From the NCBI GenBank assembly GCA_000226015.1, contig JH153269.1, positions 44,099 to 85,297 of the forward strand: a stretch of DNA of 41,199 nucleotides, given 5' to 3'. Made by a program: the position numbers and the translations under genes. Each line of letters opens with the position of its first letter. The stretch's first letter is position 1. A model generated the notes under the pieces. It searched no databases and had not been told where the DNA came from. It saw nothing but the letters and a program-made list of their open reading frames with translations. Below, in pieces: positions 12,901 to 23,759 of the stretch. The stretch is from Mnemiopsis leidyi. Taxonomy: Eukaryota > Ctenophora > Tentaculata > Lobata > Bolinopsidae.

Positions 12901-15612
12901 AAATTAATAAACTTTATACCCACCTCTGGCTATAAGATCAAATGTGAAGAATCCGACACAGATAGTGTCAAGTGTGAAGAGTATCTTATATTCCTTAGAA
13001 GTATTATCTGATGCCATCTTTTTAATCTAAGGAAGAAATTAATATAAATGTTCAGTTGAAGTAGAAATTATCGGATATTTTGACAACGTTCAACAGTTAC
13101 TCAGTAAGGTGTCCGAAATTGGTCTAAATACCATAAGTACCAACTAAATATCCATCAAGAAGTGGTCCGGGTCGAGTTACTTACCTCTGGCAATGTCTCA
13201 ACTATAAGACACGTCACAGAAACCATAATAAAAGCGATATCCAGCCACGCCCATACAGTGGCCGCCTTGCTCGACTTTGGATTATTCAGAAACTTCCAGA
13301 CCTTATTTGAAACCTTCTCCCACCTAGACTTCTTGGCAACAACTTTTTTAGTCCCATTTTGAAGTGCTGTCTTCTGACGGAGGGCAAGGTTTATCTTATA
13401 AAACTCTCGCTCCGCCTCAAAAATATCTGGCGGTACGTGGCTGGGGGCATACAATCGCCCCGTCTGGTAAAAGTTCAATATGTATGAAAATGATTCTCTG
13501 TTCCGGTCGAAGAAGTACTCGTTCTTATTTGGATCGTAGTAGTTGTCGAGCTCTGAGGATCCGAGCAAGGTCTGGGGGTATTCTTGGAGGGTACATCGGT
13601 AGGTTTCGAACAACAGTCCACATATGTTCAGTTTTACCTGGAGATTATACACGTTACCATTGTGACATATTAGAGCATAATGTTTCACATAGCGGGCAGA
13701 GAAGCAGAGTAGTTTTTTTTTCACTTTGATCGAAAGGGAAATTGATAATCATATCATAATTTGAATAGAATTAGTAATTTGAATAGAATTGGAATTTATG
13801 CTTAGCAGGGTAATAACCATCATGGTTAGAACTATTCAGTTTTGTATAGAAAACCTGTTTAGGTTTTTTGAAAGCTCGAGTAGTTAAAGTTAAACGGACC
13901 TTTTTGTGATACCTAGGTTTTTTTGCATCTTCACGGGCATTGCAAGAGGATCTGTAGTACATAGATCAAATGAAAGGGAGAACTATCATTTTGCAACAGT
14001 TAAACTTAAAGAAACAGCTGGTTGAATGAAAACAAGGACAGGCGACATAAAATATTAAAATAACCAGACAGTTCGGATCTTTAAATAAACCACATCAATT
14101 GTGCAAGGATAACCGCTATGTTAAAAGTCACCAGGCTGTTTATTATACTGGACATGCGGTAAGATGTTCACGACAGTACCAAGAATGAGGTTATAAATGA
14201 CCTAGGAGTGGCACTGCATGCAAAACTACAGACCAATATACTAATGCATAAAGATGCAGCATTAGTCATGTAATTGTATTTCAATTTCAGTTGGTTGGCA
14301 GCTGCCAAGATTTTTTCGAGCAGATGAAATTTTGCCGATCCGTATATTCTCCGCTTGCAAGCTTTTAATTTTAATCTATCGGGTTGATTTTAGGTTTATG
14401 TTGATTAATCGATATAAAGTTCTGAAATGTGAAGCAACTATAGATTCATGACCGTTCATGTGCAGGACTCTCGATCAATATGTTTAAGTTGGTTTTCAAA
14501 TCATGTCTACTGCAAATGTAATGATTTATCAGTATTTGGAGGAGGCGCTGAAGTCTCTGTGGCATTGAAAGATTGAACATGATCCGAAAGGAGAAATGGC
14601 GAATACAGCAAAACCTCGATTTACCGTACCTCAACTTACTGTGTCCCTCGATTTACCGGGCCTTTTCCCTTTCCCCCGGGAGGCCCGGTAAATAGAGGTT
14701 ATACTGTACATGGAAACCACATCACACAGTTGAATAATTTTTTCATTCTTTAAACCTTACCGTGATCAAGTAATTATTTTATGACATTACTAAATGGCCA
14801 ATTCTAACAAAATTCATATTTTGCTAGCTAAAAAGTTAAGAATATGATACATGAATATAACATTACACTCTATCATTAGTTACTTTATTGAAGAAATATG
14901 TTACCGCCTTCCAGTAATTCAATAATTAGATTACCGCATGACTCAGCAGAATAGAAGCCCCATATTCCCATCAAATGAATTAATTAGATGGTCAGAAAGA
15001 AAAAAGTGAGTAGATGAGTGTATAGTTTTGTTGTTGAACTGCTGTTGATCCTAACTTACGAAAAAAAGTAAGAAAGAAACTGTCGTTGGTCAGAACTTAC
15101 AAATAGAAAAAGTAAGAAAGAAACTGTCGTTGATCCGAACTAACTAAAAGAAAAAGTAAGAAAGAAACTGACGTTAAATGTTAATTCGAACTTACAAAAA
15201 ATGAGAAAAACTGTCGTTAATCCGAACTAACTAGAAGAAAATGTAAGAAAGAAATTGCCGTTGATTTGAACTTACAAAAAGAAAAGGTAATAAAGAAGCT
15301 GTCGTTGATCCGAATTTATAAAAAGAAAAAGTAAGAAAGAAACTGACGTTCATCCGACCTTACAAAAGAAAAATTAAGAAAAAAAAACTATCATTGATCC
15401 GAACTAACTAGAAGAAAGTGAAAAAAGAAACTGTAGTTGACCTGAATTTACAAAAAGGAAAATTGAGAAAAACTGTCGTTGTTCAGAACTTACTCGATGC
15501 TTGAGAGGTTTCTCCGTTAGTTCGTCGTTGTGAACGTTGTTTCTGTCTTGCTGTTTCGGAGTGGATCTTCCGTCCGTAAAGACCTCACGGTGCTCTGCCG
15601 CCGACCCTAGAT
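9953..15612 (-). CDS. Shaker-type (Kv1-like) voltage-gated K+ channel subunit, possible silent/modulatory subunit
   Basis: Nine exons with AG/GT borders and matching phases: 15612-15494 (N-terminus), 13637-13185 (T1 and S1), 13026-12924 (S2), 12756-12659 (S3), 12508-12409 (S4), 12149-12046 (S5), 11869-11780 (pore), 11591-11500 (S6), 10067-9953 (tail, TAG). About 425 residues. The T1 domain (NEYFFDRNRESF) lacks the Kv2-4 zinc motif, so it is Shaker class. S2 is DTICVGFFTFDL. S4 is ILRVLRLARVLRVFKLVRR with all gating charges. The pore is WWAVATMSTVGYGD. S6 ends ALPLTIIVSTF: PVP is replaced by PLT, and the usual S6 glycine is serine (FLSMIFLALP). The short tail carries a run of seven glutamates. 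Tetrameric plasma-membrane channel; the loss of PVP suggests a modulatory subunit (inference). The frame at 13724 has no ATG; exon 13637 joins KHR to VKLNICG. Confidence 0.95.
10988..11016. other. C14 homopolymer and CRE-like palindrome in the last Kv intron
   Basis: A run of 14 C (10988-11001) is followed by TGACGTCA (11009-11016), a perfect CRE/ATF half-site palindrome. No functional evidence. Confidence 0.5.
11323..11466. mobile_element. 144-bp MITE with ~25-bp terminal inverted repeats
   Basis: The left end carries GCGGACTTTTTCCGTCGCG; the right end carries its complement CGCGACGGAAAAAGTCCGC. Pairing extends outward through ATAAC/GTTAT to GGG/CCC. Flanks AAATGAC and AAATGAT suggest a 6-7 bp target duplication. 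The GC-rich interior also folds (CGATCGG, GGCGGATCCG). No coding capacity. It lies inside the last intron of the Kv gene. Confidence 0.75.
12490..12589 (-). repeat. ~50-bp tandem duplication spanning the Kv exon 6 splice acceptor
   Basis: 12490-12540 and 12541-12589 are near-identical. Each contains, on the minus strand, the tract TGTATTTTCTCTTCAG followed by GAAT. The copy nearer the coding exon gives the acceptor for S4 (exon from 12508). The outer copy would start the exon at 12558 and meets an in-frame TAG after five codons. Confidence 0.85.
14604..14708. mobile_element. 101-bp pogo/Tigger-like MITE with TA target duplication
   Basis: Ends CAGCAAAACCTCGATTTACC and CAGTATAACCTCTATTTACC in inverted orientation, at 14606 and 14706, each flanked by TA. 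The interior has a second pair, ATTTACCGGGCC/GGCCCGGTAAAT. CAG...CTG termini with TA duplication are typical of Tc1/mariner-pogo non-autonomous elements (family knowledge). It sits in the Kv intron between exons 15494 and 13637. Confidence 0.75.
15047..15493 (-). repeat. Minisatellite (~40-45 bp, ~11 units) starting at the Kv exon donor
   Basis: On the minus strand units read GTAAGTTCGGATCAACGACA then a TTTCTTTCTTACTTTTTC pyrimidine run. The first unit's GTAAGT is the actual donor of exon 15612-15494. About half of the other units keep GTAAGT; others have GTTAGT, GTAAAT or GTAAGG. Many donor-like sites therefore follow the true one. Confidence 0.9.
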
Positions 15613-16877
15613 CTGAAATTACAAGCCGGTCAAACACAAGGAAATGTTTTAAGTGCAATGTTAATGTTATAATCCCTAAAATGGCGTGAAGAGTTAAACT
15701 GCACTCCTTCATGCGTGATCAGAGGAAGTATCGACTTACTGCTAAACTGAAGGTTTAATTTTCATTTACATTTTTTGTGCTTTGTATGTTTTTGTTTTAG
15801 TTGTGTGAGTAAAGTTTCCGGTGTGCCTCGTGAACTTTATATATTTTGGAATCAAACTTTTAGACAGGAACTGATTATGGACAACGGTTGTGAACTATCT
15901 GACATGATATTCATGTAATAAGATCACAATTCTAATTTCTAATTTCTTTCTAATTTCTCATTACATTAATATAAATTACGATTGTTTAAGGACGTATGCA
16001 ATATGCATATGGTAGAATATTCTAGGCAGAAAATCGATCCCGCTGAAAAGATTATTCAGTAGTCTAATAACTGAATTAAATGGACAACGTGAAGACTGAA
16101 GGTCTACTTGCAGAAGCACATTAGATAGTTACGAAGGAACAAACATATGTCAAGGTCAATATTGTCACAATTATCCAACCGATTAATAAGACTTATTATT
16201 AGACTTACATTTTAAACATTTATTTCAACAACTATTGGAAGTATTTTAACTACCAACATCTCTAGTTAACCCATGATTTTAGAACAGTTTATTTTGGACT
16301 TGAGTGGTAACACACGGTGTTTCATTCCAGCTCCTTCATACGTTCATTTCATAAAATCAGTATTGGAACTAGTACAACAGCACTTTCAGAGAAGACAATA
16401 AATACATAAATATATTCGACTTTCATGGTGTAGTTCTAGACTCTAAAATATGTGAAATATGTACCAATGACATCATTGACAAATAAACACAAATCAATAG
16501 ATCTTATCACGAGTAGACAAGTCTTGGTCCAGTAATTCGACACGTAAACACTAAACATGCAGTAAGATATAACTCGATACAAATATAATTATGATGATAA
16601 TTTCCGAACTAATTCGCTGATTTTTAAACATTGATAGACATGTAGACAGTTTTGACTTAATACAAAGAGAGAGAGCTAAAACTTATTATCAAATTTACAC
16701 TGGAATCGTGTAAACTTTCCTAGTTCTTTGCCGATCGAACAGCCACAATAAAGCAATAAGGAGAGAAGAACCGTCAATGAAGGGTCGGAGGGGGGCCTGG
16801 GAGGGGTTGTAACCCCCAATCTGATTTTTAAAGCAAAAGTAAACAAACACAACAGTTGAAATCTCAAGACAAGATAC
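15613..16877 (-). other. Probable first Kv intron or upstream DNA
   Basis: AT-rich, with no exon-like segment recognised. A polypyrimidine stretch and TTGTAATTTCAG just before 15612 form a strong acceptor, so this side is intronic if the exon 1 candidate is right. Confidence 0.4.
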
Positions 16878-16884
16878 CTGACAT
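16878..16884 (-). CDS. Candidate first coding exon of the Kv gene (ATG TCA G)
   Basis: Exon 15612 needs one donated base. ATGTCAG at 16884-16878, followed by GTATCT, supplies it and would give a start reading MSDLGSAAEHRE. The frame stays open upstream to 17099, with another in-frame ATG (MHGVVPAW), so the true start is unsettled. An alternative is an unspliced start at 15712, which would add a hydrophobic leader read through an excellent acceptor (TTGTAATTTCAG). Support is phase agreement only. Confidence 0.28.
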
Positions 16885-17111
16885 CCCCTTAAAACTACCG
16901 ACAACCGAGATACGGCGCCTCAGTGACGCCCAAGCAGGTACTACCCCATGCATCACTGCCCGGGTTACTTCCAAAAACCGGCACCGAATCACCTCATGGA
17001 CGCAACCGTCCGGGCATGGTAAACGACGGATTTCAGCAAAATTAAAACCAGCACTTTTCAGTGTGAATACTGAAAGTGACGGTAAAACTGTGAGTATTTA
17101 ATTGTGAAGGG

Positions 17112-17199
17112 CCAATCAGGAAAGCCCTAATAAGGTCACGTGACAAGGGTTTGCTAACCATGGTCGTTTTGGTTTTCTATATGTTGTAACCATAGAAAC
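17112..17199 (-). promoter_or_regulatory. Possible Kv promoter: CCAAT box, E-box and RFX X-box
   Basis: CCAATCAG at 17112-17119, the palindrome GTCACGTGAC (USF-type E-box) at 17135-17144 and GTAACCATAGAAAC at 17186-17199. The last fits the RFX X-box consensus RTHNYYWTRRNRAC exactly. The cluster lies 230-320 bp upstream of the candidate Kv start. Assignment to Kv is inference; no TATA box is seen. Confidence 0.4.
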
Positions 17200-20100
17200 G
17201 CTCAATACACTGATTTGATTGAACCAAAATAAGTGTACGTTCTACAAAATACCAGGCTGAAATACACCAGTTATTGTTTGGTCGGATGAAATGTACATAA
17301 CTATAGACCAAATGCAATTAATCATAAATTACAGTCATGATATAAGCAGACGAAAAGCTAATATAAAAGATGACCTTCAAAATCACGTACAGATAAGTCA
17401 AGATCTATGACTGGCCTGAAACTTGGTATGTGAAGACAGCAGTTACGTATTCATTAGTTTAGATCACTCGGACCCCTGACATAATCACATGGGCTGCCTG
17501 TCTCAACCTTACATTTTAGTGTCAGCTCAATGAATAGATACATTTATCACTTATACCCACTTATTCTAAGCACAGAGTTTGGAGATATCTAGCGGTCAGA
17601 TCTAAATTTCCATCTACAAAATTGATGAACGACAGTGTAAAGTAAAAAATCGCCAAAAATTGTTAAAATTGAGACAAAATAAAAACCGCAATAATTTGTT
17701 GAGGTTCTTCCGCAGATGTTAACATTCATTGGGACAGAGTATGATTTGCCTCCTTTTTTCACAGCAATAAACGTTCGGAAAGGAAACAAAATCAACTGTC
17801 TAGCATGTAGGGCGAGGGAGTTGAGACACCGGTAAAAATAGTAGTACTACAACTCGAGGACGAACGATAAAAAATTCTGTAAGTGTATCAGTGTATCACT
17901 GTTTATGTAGAAAACTTTGCGTAATAAGAGAGGACGGTGGCAGTTTTATTCCGAAATATTGTTAATCCACGAAGTCTTTAGTTTACTGTCTTTCCTAGGC
18001 CCCACGCCCAGTGATGCACGAGATCATAGCAGTGTCACGCCGATATAGTGGCATGGTCAAGAAAGAAACAAAAACTCAACCCCATTTATATATTTTGAGA
18101 CCAGAACGCGATTTAGCGACGGATTCAAAACATCAGATCAAAAAAGGCGGTTTCTCATTACCAGTGGAGGTGGCTGACGAGGTGTCGTCCGCGGTAGGAC
18201 TCAGCCGTTTCCTTCCTCCGTTCGAAATCATGTATCATCCACACACATATATATATGTACACAAGGAAGTAAAGACACAACGGGAAAAAAGAGGAATATA
18301 GACGCAGCAAATGTACACGAGGTCGGCTGTCACTGGGTCTTATTCAGCGGGACACATTCGGAATCTGAAGATCAACTGATTGCATTTATCGTGGGCGCGT
18401 TGCGGGGCAATGAGAAGCGTATTACATGACTGGTTGGCGGTATATGCTGAATTATGAATTGTTATAACGTGCCCAGTCTGTTGGTTATGCAGTGAGGAGT
18501 TGGACCAGGGAGACTGTCCCTGGAATTTCAGGGTATCGGTGGAGGAGGAAATTGGGAGTGGCAGGATCTGGGAATGTGGTGGCAGCAAGTGAAACCACTG
18601 CAGGCTGATGCTTTAAACTAGTTTCTGGGGTACATCAAGGTTCATCTTTAAATGTTGGAATCCGAATATATTCGCGTAATTGTGTATTATTATTAACGGG
18701 CTAACACCTAACAACCTGTACGTCACATCAACTGCTTTCTGGGCAACTTCAAGACAATGATATAAAGTTCGTAAATTTGCTATAAATGTTTATATATTTG
18801 AGATATAAAGAAGAAAGTACCAGTAGACAAAAAATTGTCGCATTAAAATTTTAAAGAAGCTGGAGGAATAAATTTCTCCGTCCAGCAATTTGCTACATCA
18901 AAATTTCAAAGAAAATGGAAGAAGAAATTTCTCCGTCTAGCATATAATTATACTTTTTAAGGAGAAACATAGTCCATTTCTCCCTGTCAAAAATTCAAAT
19001 CAAATCATTAATCAAGTAATTGCCAAATTGTGAAAGCGGCCTTACGCGTTCTGTAAAAAGTCTCAATTAACAAACCAAAAAAACCCAGTATTTGTAATTA
19101 AAAATCGCGGAACGCAATGACTTTTGCACTTACCCTTTTCCCCATCATCTATTATCCGCTGTACAAGAGCATATAGTGAAGCCTGTGCCATACCTCAACC
19201 AAACACTAAAACTCGAATCAAACTTTCCACAACTTTTAGATCAAATGTCGAAGTCACATAGTCTCGACTGTCATGGTTGATGGTAAAATGTTGCTACGTT
19301 GCAATATCAGTAGGTATACTGGTGAATGAGAATAGCAAATACTGTCAGAAAAAAGGGATCTACTTGCTGCTTGAACACAATAGAATAAATTTCAAAATCA
19401 GGAGAAAATAAAACGGAATTAGTCTACTTCTGGCTGCCACCTCTCTAAAGGTATACTTGCAGATGAAGCGCGAAAAGAATCATACATTGAGTTTGTTAGT
19501 TAATATAATATGAAGGAAAAGTTGTTGGAAGCGAGAACCAAGGCCAACTTGCTATCGGGTTGTAATATAACAGGTTCTTAATTCCGATATGGTAAACATG
19601 ATGAAGCGGAGGCAGATGAGGGCGATGAAGCTAATTCCCCGGTCAGAGGGTCATGGTCAATGCAGCTACTCCAGGAAAAACCAAAGTTTGCAGTAGGTCT
19701 TCTGTTTTTATCAAATCGTGAAAAATATTTTAGAAAATATAACTTCTTAGTTCTTACCTAACAATCCCATATTCCAGTCAAATGAAACAAATAGGAACGA
19801 TAGATATTCTCGAGATCAAATAAGAAGCAGTTTTAAAGATGAGGAATAACAAAATCTCTACATACCAAAATAGTTATCGGCAACATGAAACTACTGAGTG
19901 GAAACGATCCGCCTGTATCTTTGTGGTATCTAAATGTCTTAATGATGCAACTAGTTACACTATGTACAGTTATGGTCATGCAACATGGACAACTAATGTT
20001 TCTGAAGTGCAGACCTTAAAAAGTAGTTAAACCAGATATATCGCGATTCCAGGTCGACAGATCTGAATGCTTTAATGGACCGGAAACATCCAAGAGTTGA

Positions 20101-20990
20101 GTAGTGGCTAATGGCTATTTTGTTAATGGGATATAAAGGTTGTCAGTCTGTTGAACTTAGTAAAGTTTGGTGTTTGGAAAAAGAAATTTGTTTAATGCGT
20201 CCTGGAATTTAGAGGTAGTATCCTTTCAACTTAATGAAGATCCTAACATATTTGAAGAATTCTTAATAACTAGAAGCAAATAGAAATGATTATAATCCTA
20301 AAATTACAGCAATATGCATGCACATGTTATTTCGATTTCGTTCAAGAACAGGTACGATAACTGAACAAAAATGCAGACTTTATCCTACCCTACCCTTATC
20401 AACTCATTTAACTATCCGAGCTAGTGCTAGATGGACCTACTTATAGCTGAGCCAACAGTGGAAGTTAACAAGAAACTGTTTACGATAGGGTAAATAAGGT
20501 GAATCTACGAAGAGTAGGTTGATGAACGTCCAAAACGGAGCACGCACTGCTACTTATGCACTTATGCTGGACTTTGGAACGCCTGATAAGCGAACCACTA
20601 CCATGATCCCAACTGACTTCCGAACGGAGAAGAGTGTAGTAAGGAGACGTTGTGTTATGAGTATCTAGCCTTTGATATCTTATCAGTTGTAGAAAGCTGC
20701 AATATCTCAATATCTAAATTCATCTCAATATCCAAATATCTCAATATCTAAATAAGGAAACTTAGAGCCGTTGCCACCAAACTTAAGAACTTATCTTTAC
20801 TTAAAGAAAAAGCTAATACACTGTTTAGTGCTCTTAAAATTTAAATACTGTAATTGAGGATTGTATGAACAACCAGATTATCAAACAAACTTAGTGTTGT
20901 GTCAAGCAGCAAGCCTGCAGTAACAAGACGTTGTATGAGGTACAAAGTTTGCGTCGAGCTTCACCAGCAGGAGCTGTCATCATTAAGACA
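17200..20990. other. No secure gene; isolated open segments and short repeats
   Basis: A plus-strand frame at about 18014-18301 (MHEIIAVSRR start, ~95 codons) and a Ser/Pro-rich minus-strand frame at 18340-18588 after a plausible acceptor (CCACATTCCCAG) are the best coding suspects, both unrecognised and weak. At 19588-19690 a plus-strand frame is acidic (DEAEADEGDEANSP) but has no supported start or splice sites. A ~43-bp tandem pair lies at 18844-18941 and AATATCTCAATATC repeats at 20700-20755. Confidence 0.4.
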
Positions 20991-21032
20991 TTACACGGCA
21001 GTTCCTACTCAGCCTTCTAATTACACAGCCAC

Positions 21033-21147
21033 CCAATCACCGGGCTCAATCTTCGGCGACAGCCAATTGGAGTGCAGGATTTGCAGCGACATCCAATCAG
21101 CGATCGACTGGTGGACGGAGGGAATGACGGGCCAGAAGTATATAAAG
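21033..21147 (+). promoter_or_regulatory. Plus-strand promoter-like block: three CCAAT boxes and a TATA box
   Basis: CCAAT at 21033, 21063 (as CCAATTGG) and 21093 (CCAATCAG), then TATATAAAG at 21139-21147, spaced as in a RNA polymerase II core promoter. A start near 21170 is predicted. The downstream gene may be the two-exon gene beginning at 21875, or an LTR U3 region could look the same; no LTR pair was found. Confidence 0.5.
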
Positions 21148-21874
21148 ATACAGGCAGGAGGTGGGCGGATTTGTTGTATTTGTTGGTCCATCTCCAATAA
21201 TAATACATTTTAATGATTAGCGTACACAGTGCCGATACTATTCCTACTAGGTGATTGTTGTACTAGTTTGATAACGAAATACGCCCTGATACTAAGTAGC
21301 TCTCAGACAATACCAGCTATAAGACCTTGCACGTGCACTGGAGTCAAGACCGATGGGCAGGATAAATGTTTCGATAGGTGGAGTCGACCTTGCCTGCATG
21401 ATGAAAATATTTGATTATTGATTTGTCTGTCAGATTGTGGAGTTCACAGTTAACATCAATCTTAAACGATAAAGATGGAGAATTGTTGGTCTAGAGCCTG
21501 ATCAAGATTACAAGATAGTGATGAGCAAAGTAGTAGAGAAAATTGACAGCAGATCTGTAGTAGAACAATATATATGATATAGGGAAGTAGGGAGAGGAAC
21601 TTGAGGCGGAGGTGTGATTATTATTTTATTAAGTATCAATTACAATTAATTGTCCATTAAAGTCGCGATCACGCCACCAGGTGGCGGAGCGTGATTTGTT
21701 AATTTTAAATTCTTAAATTGTAATTGTTTGTTTGTCAGTAATTACTTAAGTAGTTTGTCGGTAATTAAGTAATTTTACTTAAGTAGGTATATCAGTAAAG
21801 TAATAACAATACCTACTTATATACTTTAGTATAATTTTGTAGCTGGTTGTAACTTAGTGAGTTGGTTATTGTGT

Positions 21875-23266
21875 ATGGTAGCCAGCATGTGTTGTATTGT
21901 CAAGTTTATTTCTGTATGGAAAAGTTTTCTCGAAATTATCAGAATATTTAGCTTCATCTCACCTTTCTCTTTTGATAAATACATCGATAACTCAATCTCT
22001 ACTTTCCTAAAAGATTACCTACATTTATTCGAGGGGTTCTTCGTAAAATACCAGTTCAAATCTCGTTTTTCCCTCATCGGCATCTGTACAAAACGACCGT
22101 ATAAGGACGCAATATTGCTAACTGTAACAGGTAACTATGGCAACAACCCGCAAAGTATCCAAATTTGGAGCTCATAGCAGTTCCAAATCTGGCGCGAAAA
22201 AAACAGCTGAAGGTGTTTTAACTTTCTCAATAAAGCGGTACTACAAGGTTTTATCTTTCAAAAACCTATCATCATCATATCTGCAAACAAATTGCAACAA
22301 ATGTGACCCTTATGCACGTATGCACGTGCACGCACATCAATTTGTACAAATAATACCATGGTTCATAAACGTTGTCAGAGCAAATTGTCCATACAACCGT
22401 TGTTGTAACCATGACAACACGTATCTGTCTCTTCAAGATATTTACCTATTATCCAGACCATTTCAGTAAAATCAGATGGTCCGATTAGCTGATTACAAGC
22501 GGTCATCTCAACAGGGTCACAACCCATCGGGAGAGAAATCCAGGCATAATTGAGCGGTCTAAACCTTCACATACCTTTGTTATATAGACAGTACTGCGTT
22601 TCGAAACTTCAAGTCGAATTTAAGATTTCGAAATAATGTTCTGCAAGTTTAAACAATGGAACCAGACCATAAGTAAAGCAAGTCACACCAAGGAAAGAAA
22701 ATTGAGATGAGATTGAGAATTTGAAAAAGAGACAAATTTTCTGCTATAGATAGAGGTTTACCATATGAGGGCCATGTTTATAACCCTTTCCCTGTACCGG
22801 TAAAGTTTACCTCTTTACTAATACAGCTATACAGCGATCTACTGTAAATCTTTACCCATCAATGATCAAATTAAGACAGAAACACTGATTTTCTGATTTC
22901 CAAGAAAGCATATCGTACTTGGACAATGTGATCAATGATAATGAAAAATAGCATTAAGTGAGATACCGGCCCATCTTTCTATCTTTCACTGATACAGTTA
23001 ACAATATAATTTTACATATTTACTGTTATACAAGCGATAGGAACTGCTTATACCCTTACGTTGTACAGTACTATATCTGCGAGAATTGGTCAGAAACATC
23101 GAGAATCCTCTTCACAGCGCAGGATGAAGAAACCAATCCCTCCTTTCTTACCGTTTGTCAAATAATACCCAAAACAAAGTCTCCGCCCGAAACTGAATCG
23201 TCAACAACAAAGATAGAACACTATAATGCAGCCCTGTTTAACATGCCTTATATCGTTCCTAATTAA
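21875..23266 (+). CDS. Probable two-exon gene of unknown function
   Basis: Exon A, 21875-22130, starts ATGGTAGCC and ends ACAG before GTAACT (phase 1). Exon B, 22998-23266, follows a long pyrimidine tract ending GATACAG, needs exactly the one donated base, and ends at TAA. The joined product is about 174 residues. Exon A is hydrophobic and aromatic (SPFSFDKYIDNSISTFL, KDYLHLFEGFFVKYQF), with no clear signal peptide. Exon B is soluble-looking (YYICENWSETSRILF, AQDEETNPSFLTVCQ, PPETESSTTK) and ends NMPYIVPN. I do not recognise the family. The acceptor quality, phase fit and composition favour a real gene; no polyadenylation hexamer is near. A TATA/CCAAT promoter-like block lies 730 bp upstream. 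An overlapping frame from ATG 22137 (MATTRKVSKFG) is an alternative reading. Confidence 0.42.
22405..22418 (+). promoter_or_regulatory. RFX X-box-like site
   Basis: GTAACCATGACAAC fits RTHNYYWTRRNRAC at every position. It lies in the proposed intron of the two-exon gene. Sequence match only. Confidence 0.35.
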
Positions 23267-23525
23267 CAAGGCTGATTCCTTGTAATTCACCAGAAAGCCA
23301 GACTGAAGGTCGTTGCCGGATTATCGTGCGGCATGTGTAGACACCGACACGACCGGACCTGGCTACATAACTCTACCGACATAATGGCTCTAGAGTGTTC
23401 GGTAGTGATTACATGCTAACTAGGCTTAACAGTGTAGCTAGCCGAATGTTTGGTTTGGTTCGGAGTTGAGATTAGTGCGTGTTTCGGTAGTGTGTGAATC
23501 CTTTTAAACAAGACCTAATAATATT

Positions 23526-23757
23526 TATGCATAACCCAATATTCTTTTAATAACACCCTGTATTCTTTAATTAACAACCATACTCTGTAATTAACACCCA
23601 ATACTCTTTCAGTGACAATATGTATTCTTTAATTCAAACGCAATAATCTTTAAGCAACTCCCAATAATCTAAAAGCATCAACCAAGACTCTTTAAGCAAT
23701 AACCGATAATTTTTAAGCAACAACCAATACTTTTAAAGCAACAACCAATATACCCTT
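23526..23757. repeat. Degenerate tandem array, ~25-bp unit
   Basis: About nine imperfect units resembling AACAACCAATACTCTTTAAG, more uniform toward the right end. Not coding. Confidence 0.8.
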
Positions 23758-23759
23758 AA

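Noticed and set aside
13638-13724. Upstream extension of the T1 frame to a GTG at 13724
   Set aside because: No ATG, an in-frame TGA upstream, and a clean acceptor at 13638 that joins the 15494 exon in phase with T1.
13162-13729. Plus-strand open frames of 66 and 121 codons
   Set aside because: Antisense shadows of the Kv T1/S1 exon.
20890-21215. Possible LTR (CCAAT, TATA, AATAATAATA order)
   Set aside because: No second LTR, primer-binding site, target duplication or retroelement protein could be found; kept only as a promoter-like block.
21229-21414. Cys-containing frame (RPCTCTGVKTDGQDKC) resembling a secreted peptide
   Set aside because: No ATG, and the only nearby first-exon candidate joins in the wrong phase; cysteine spacing matches no family I know.
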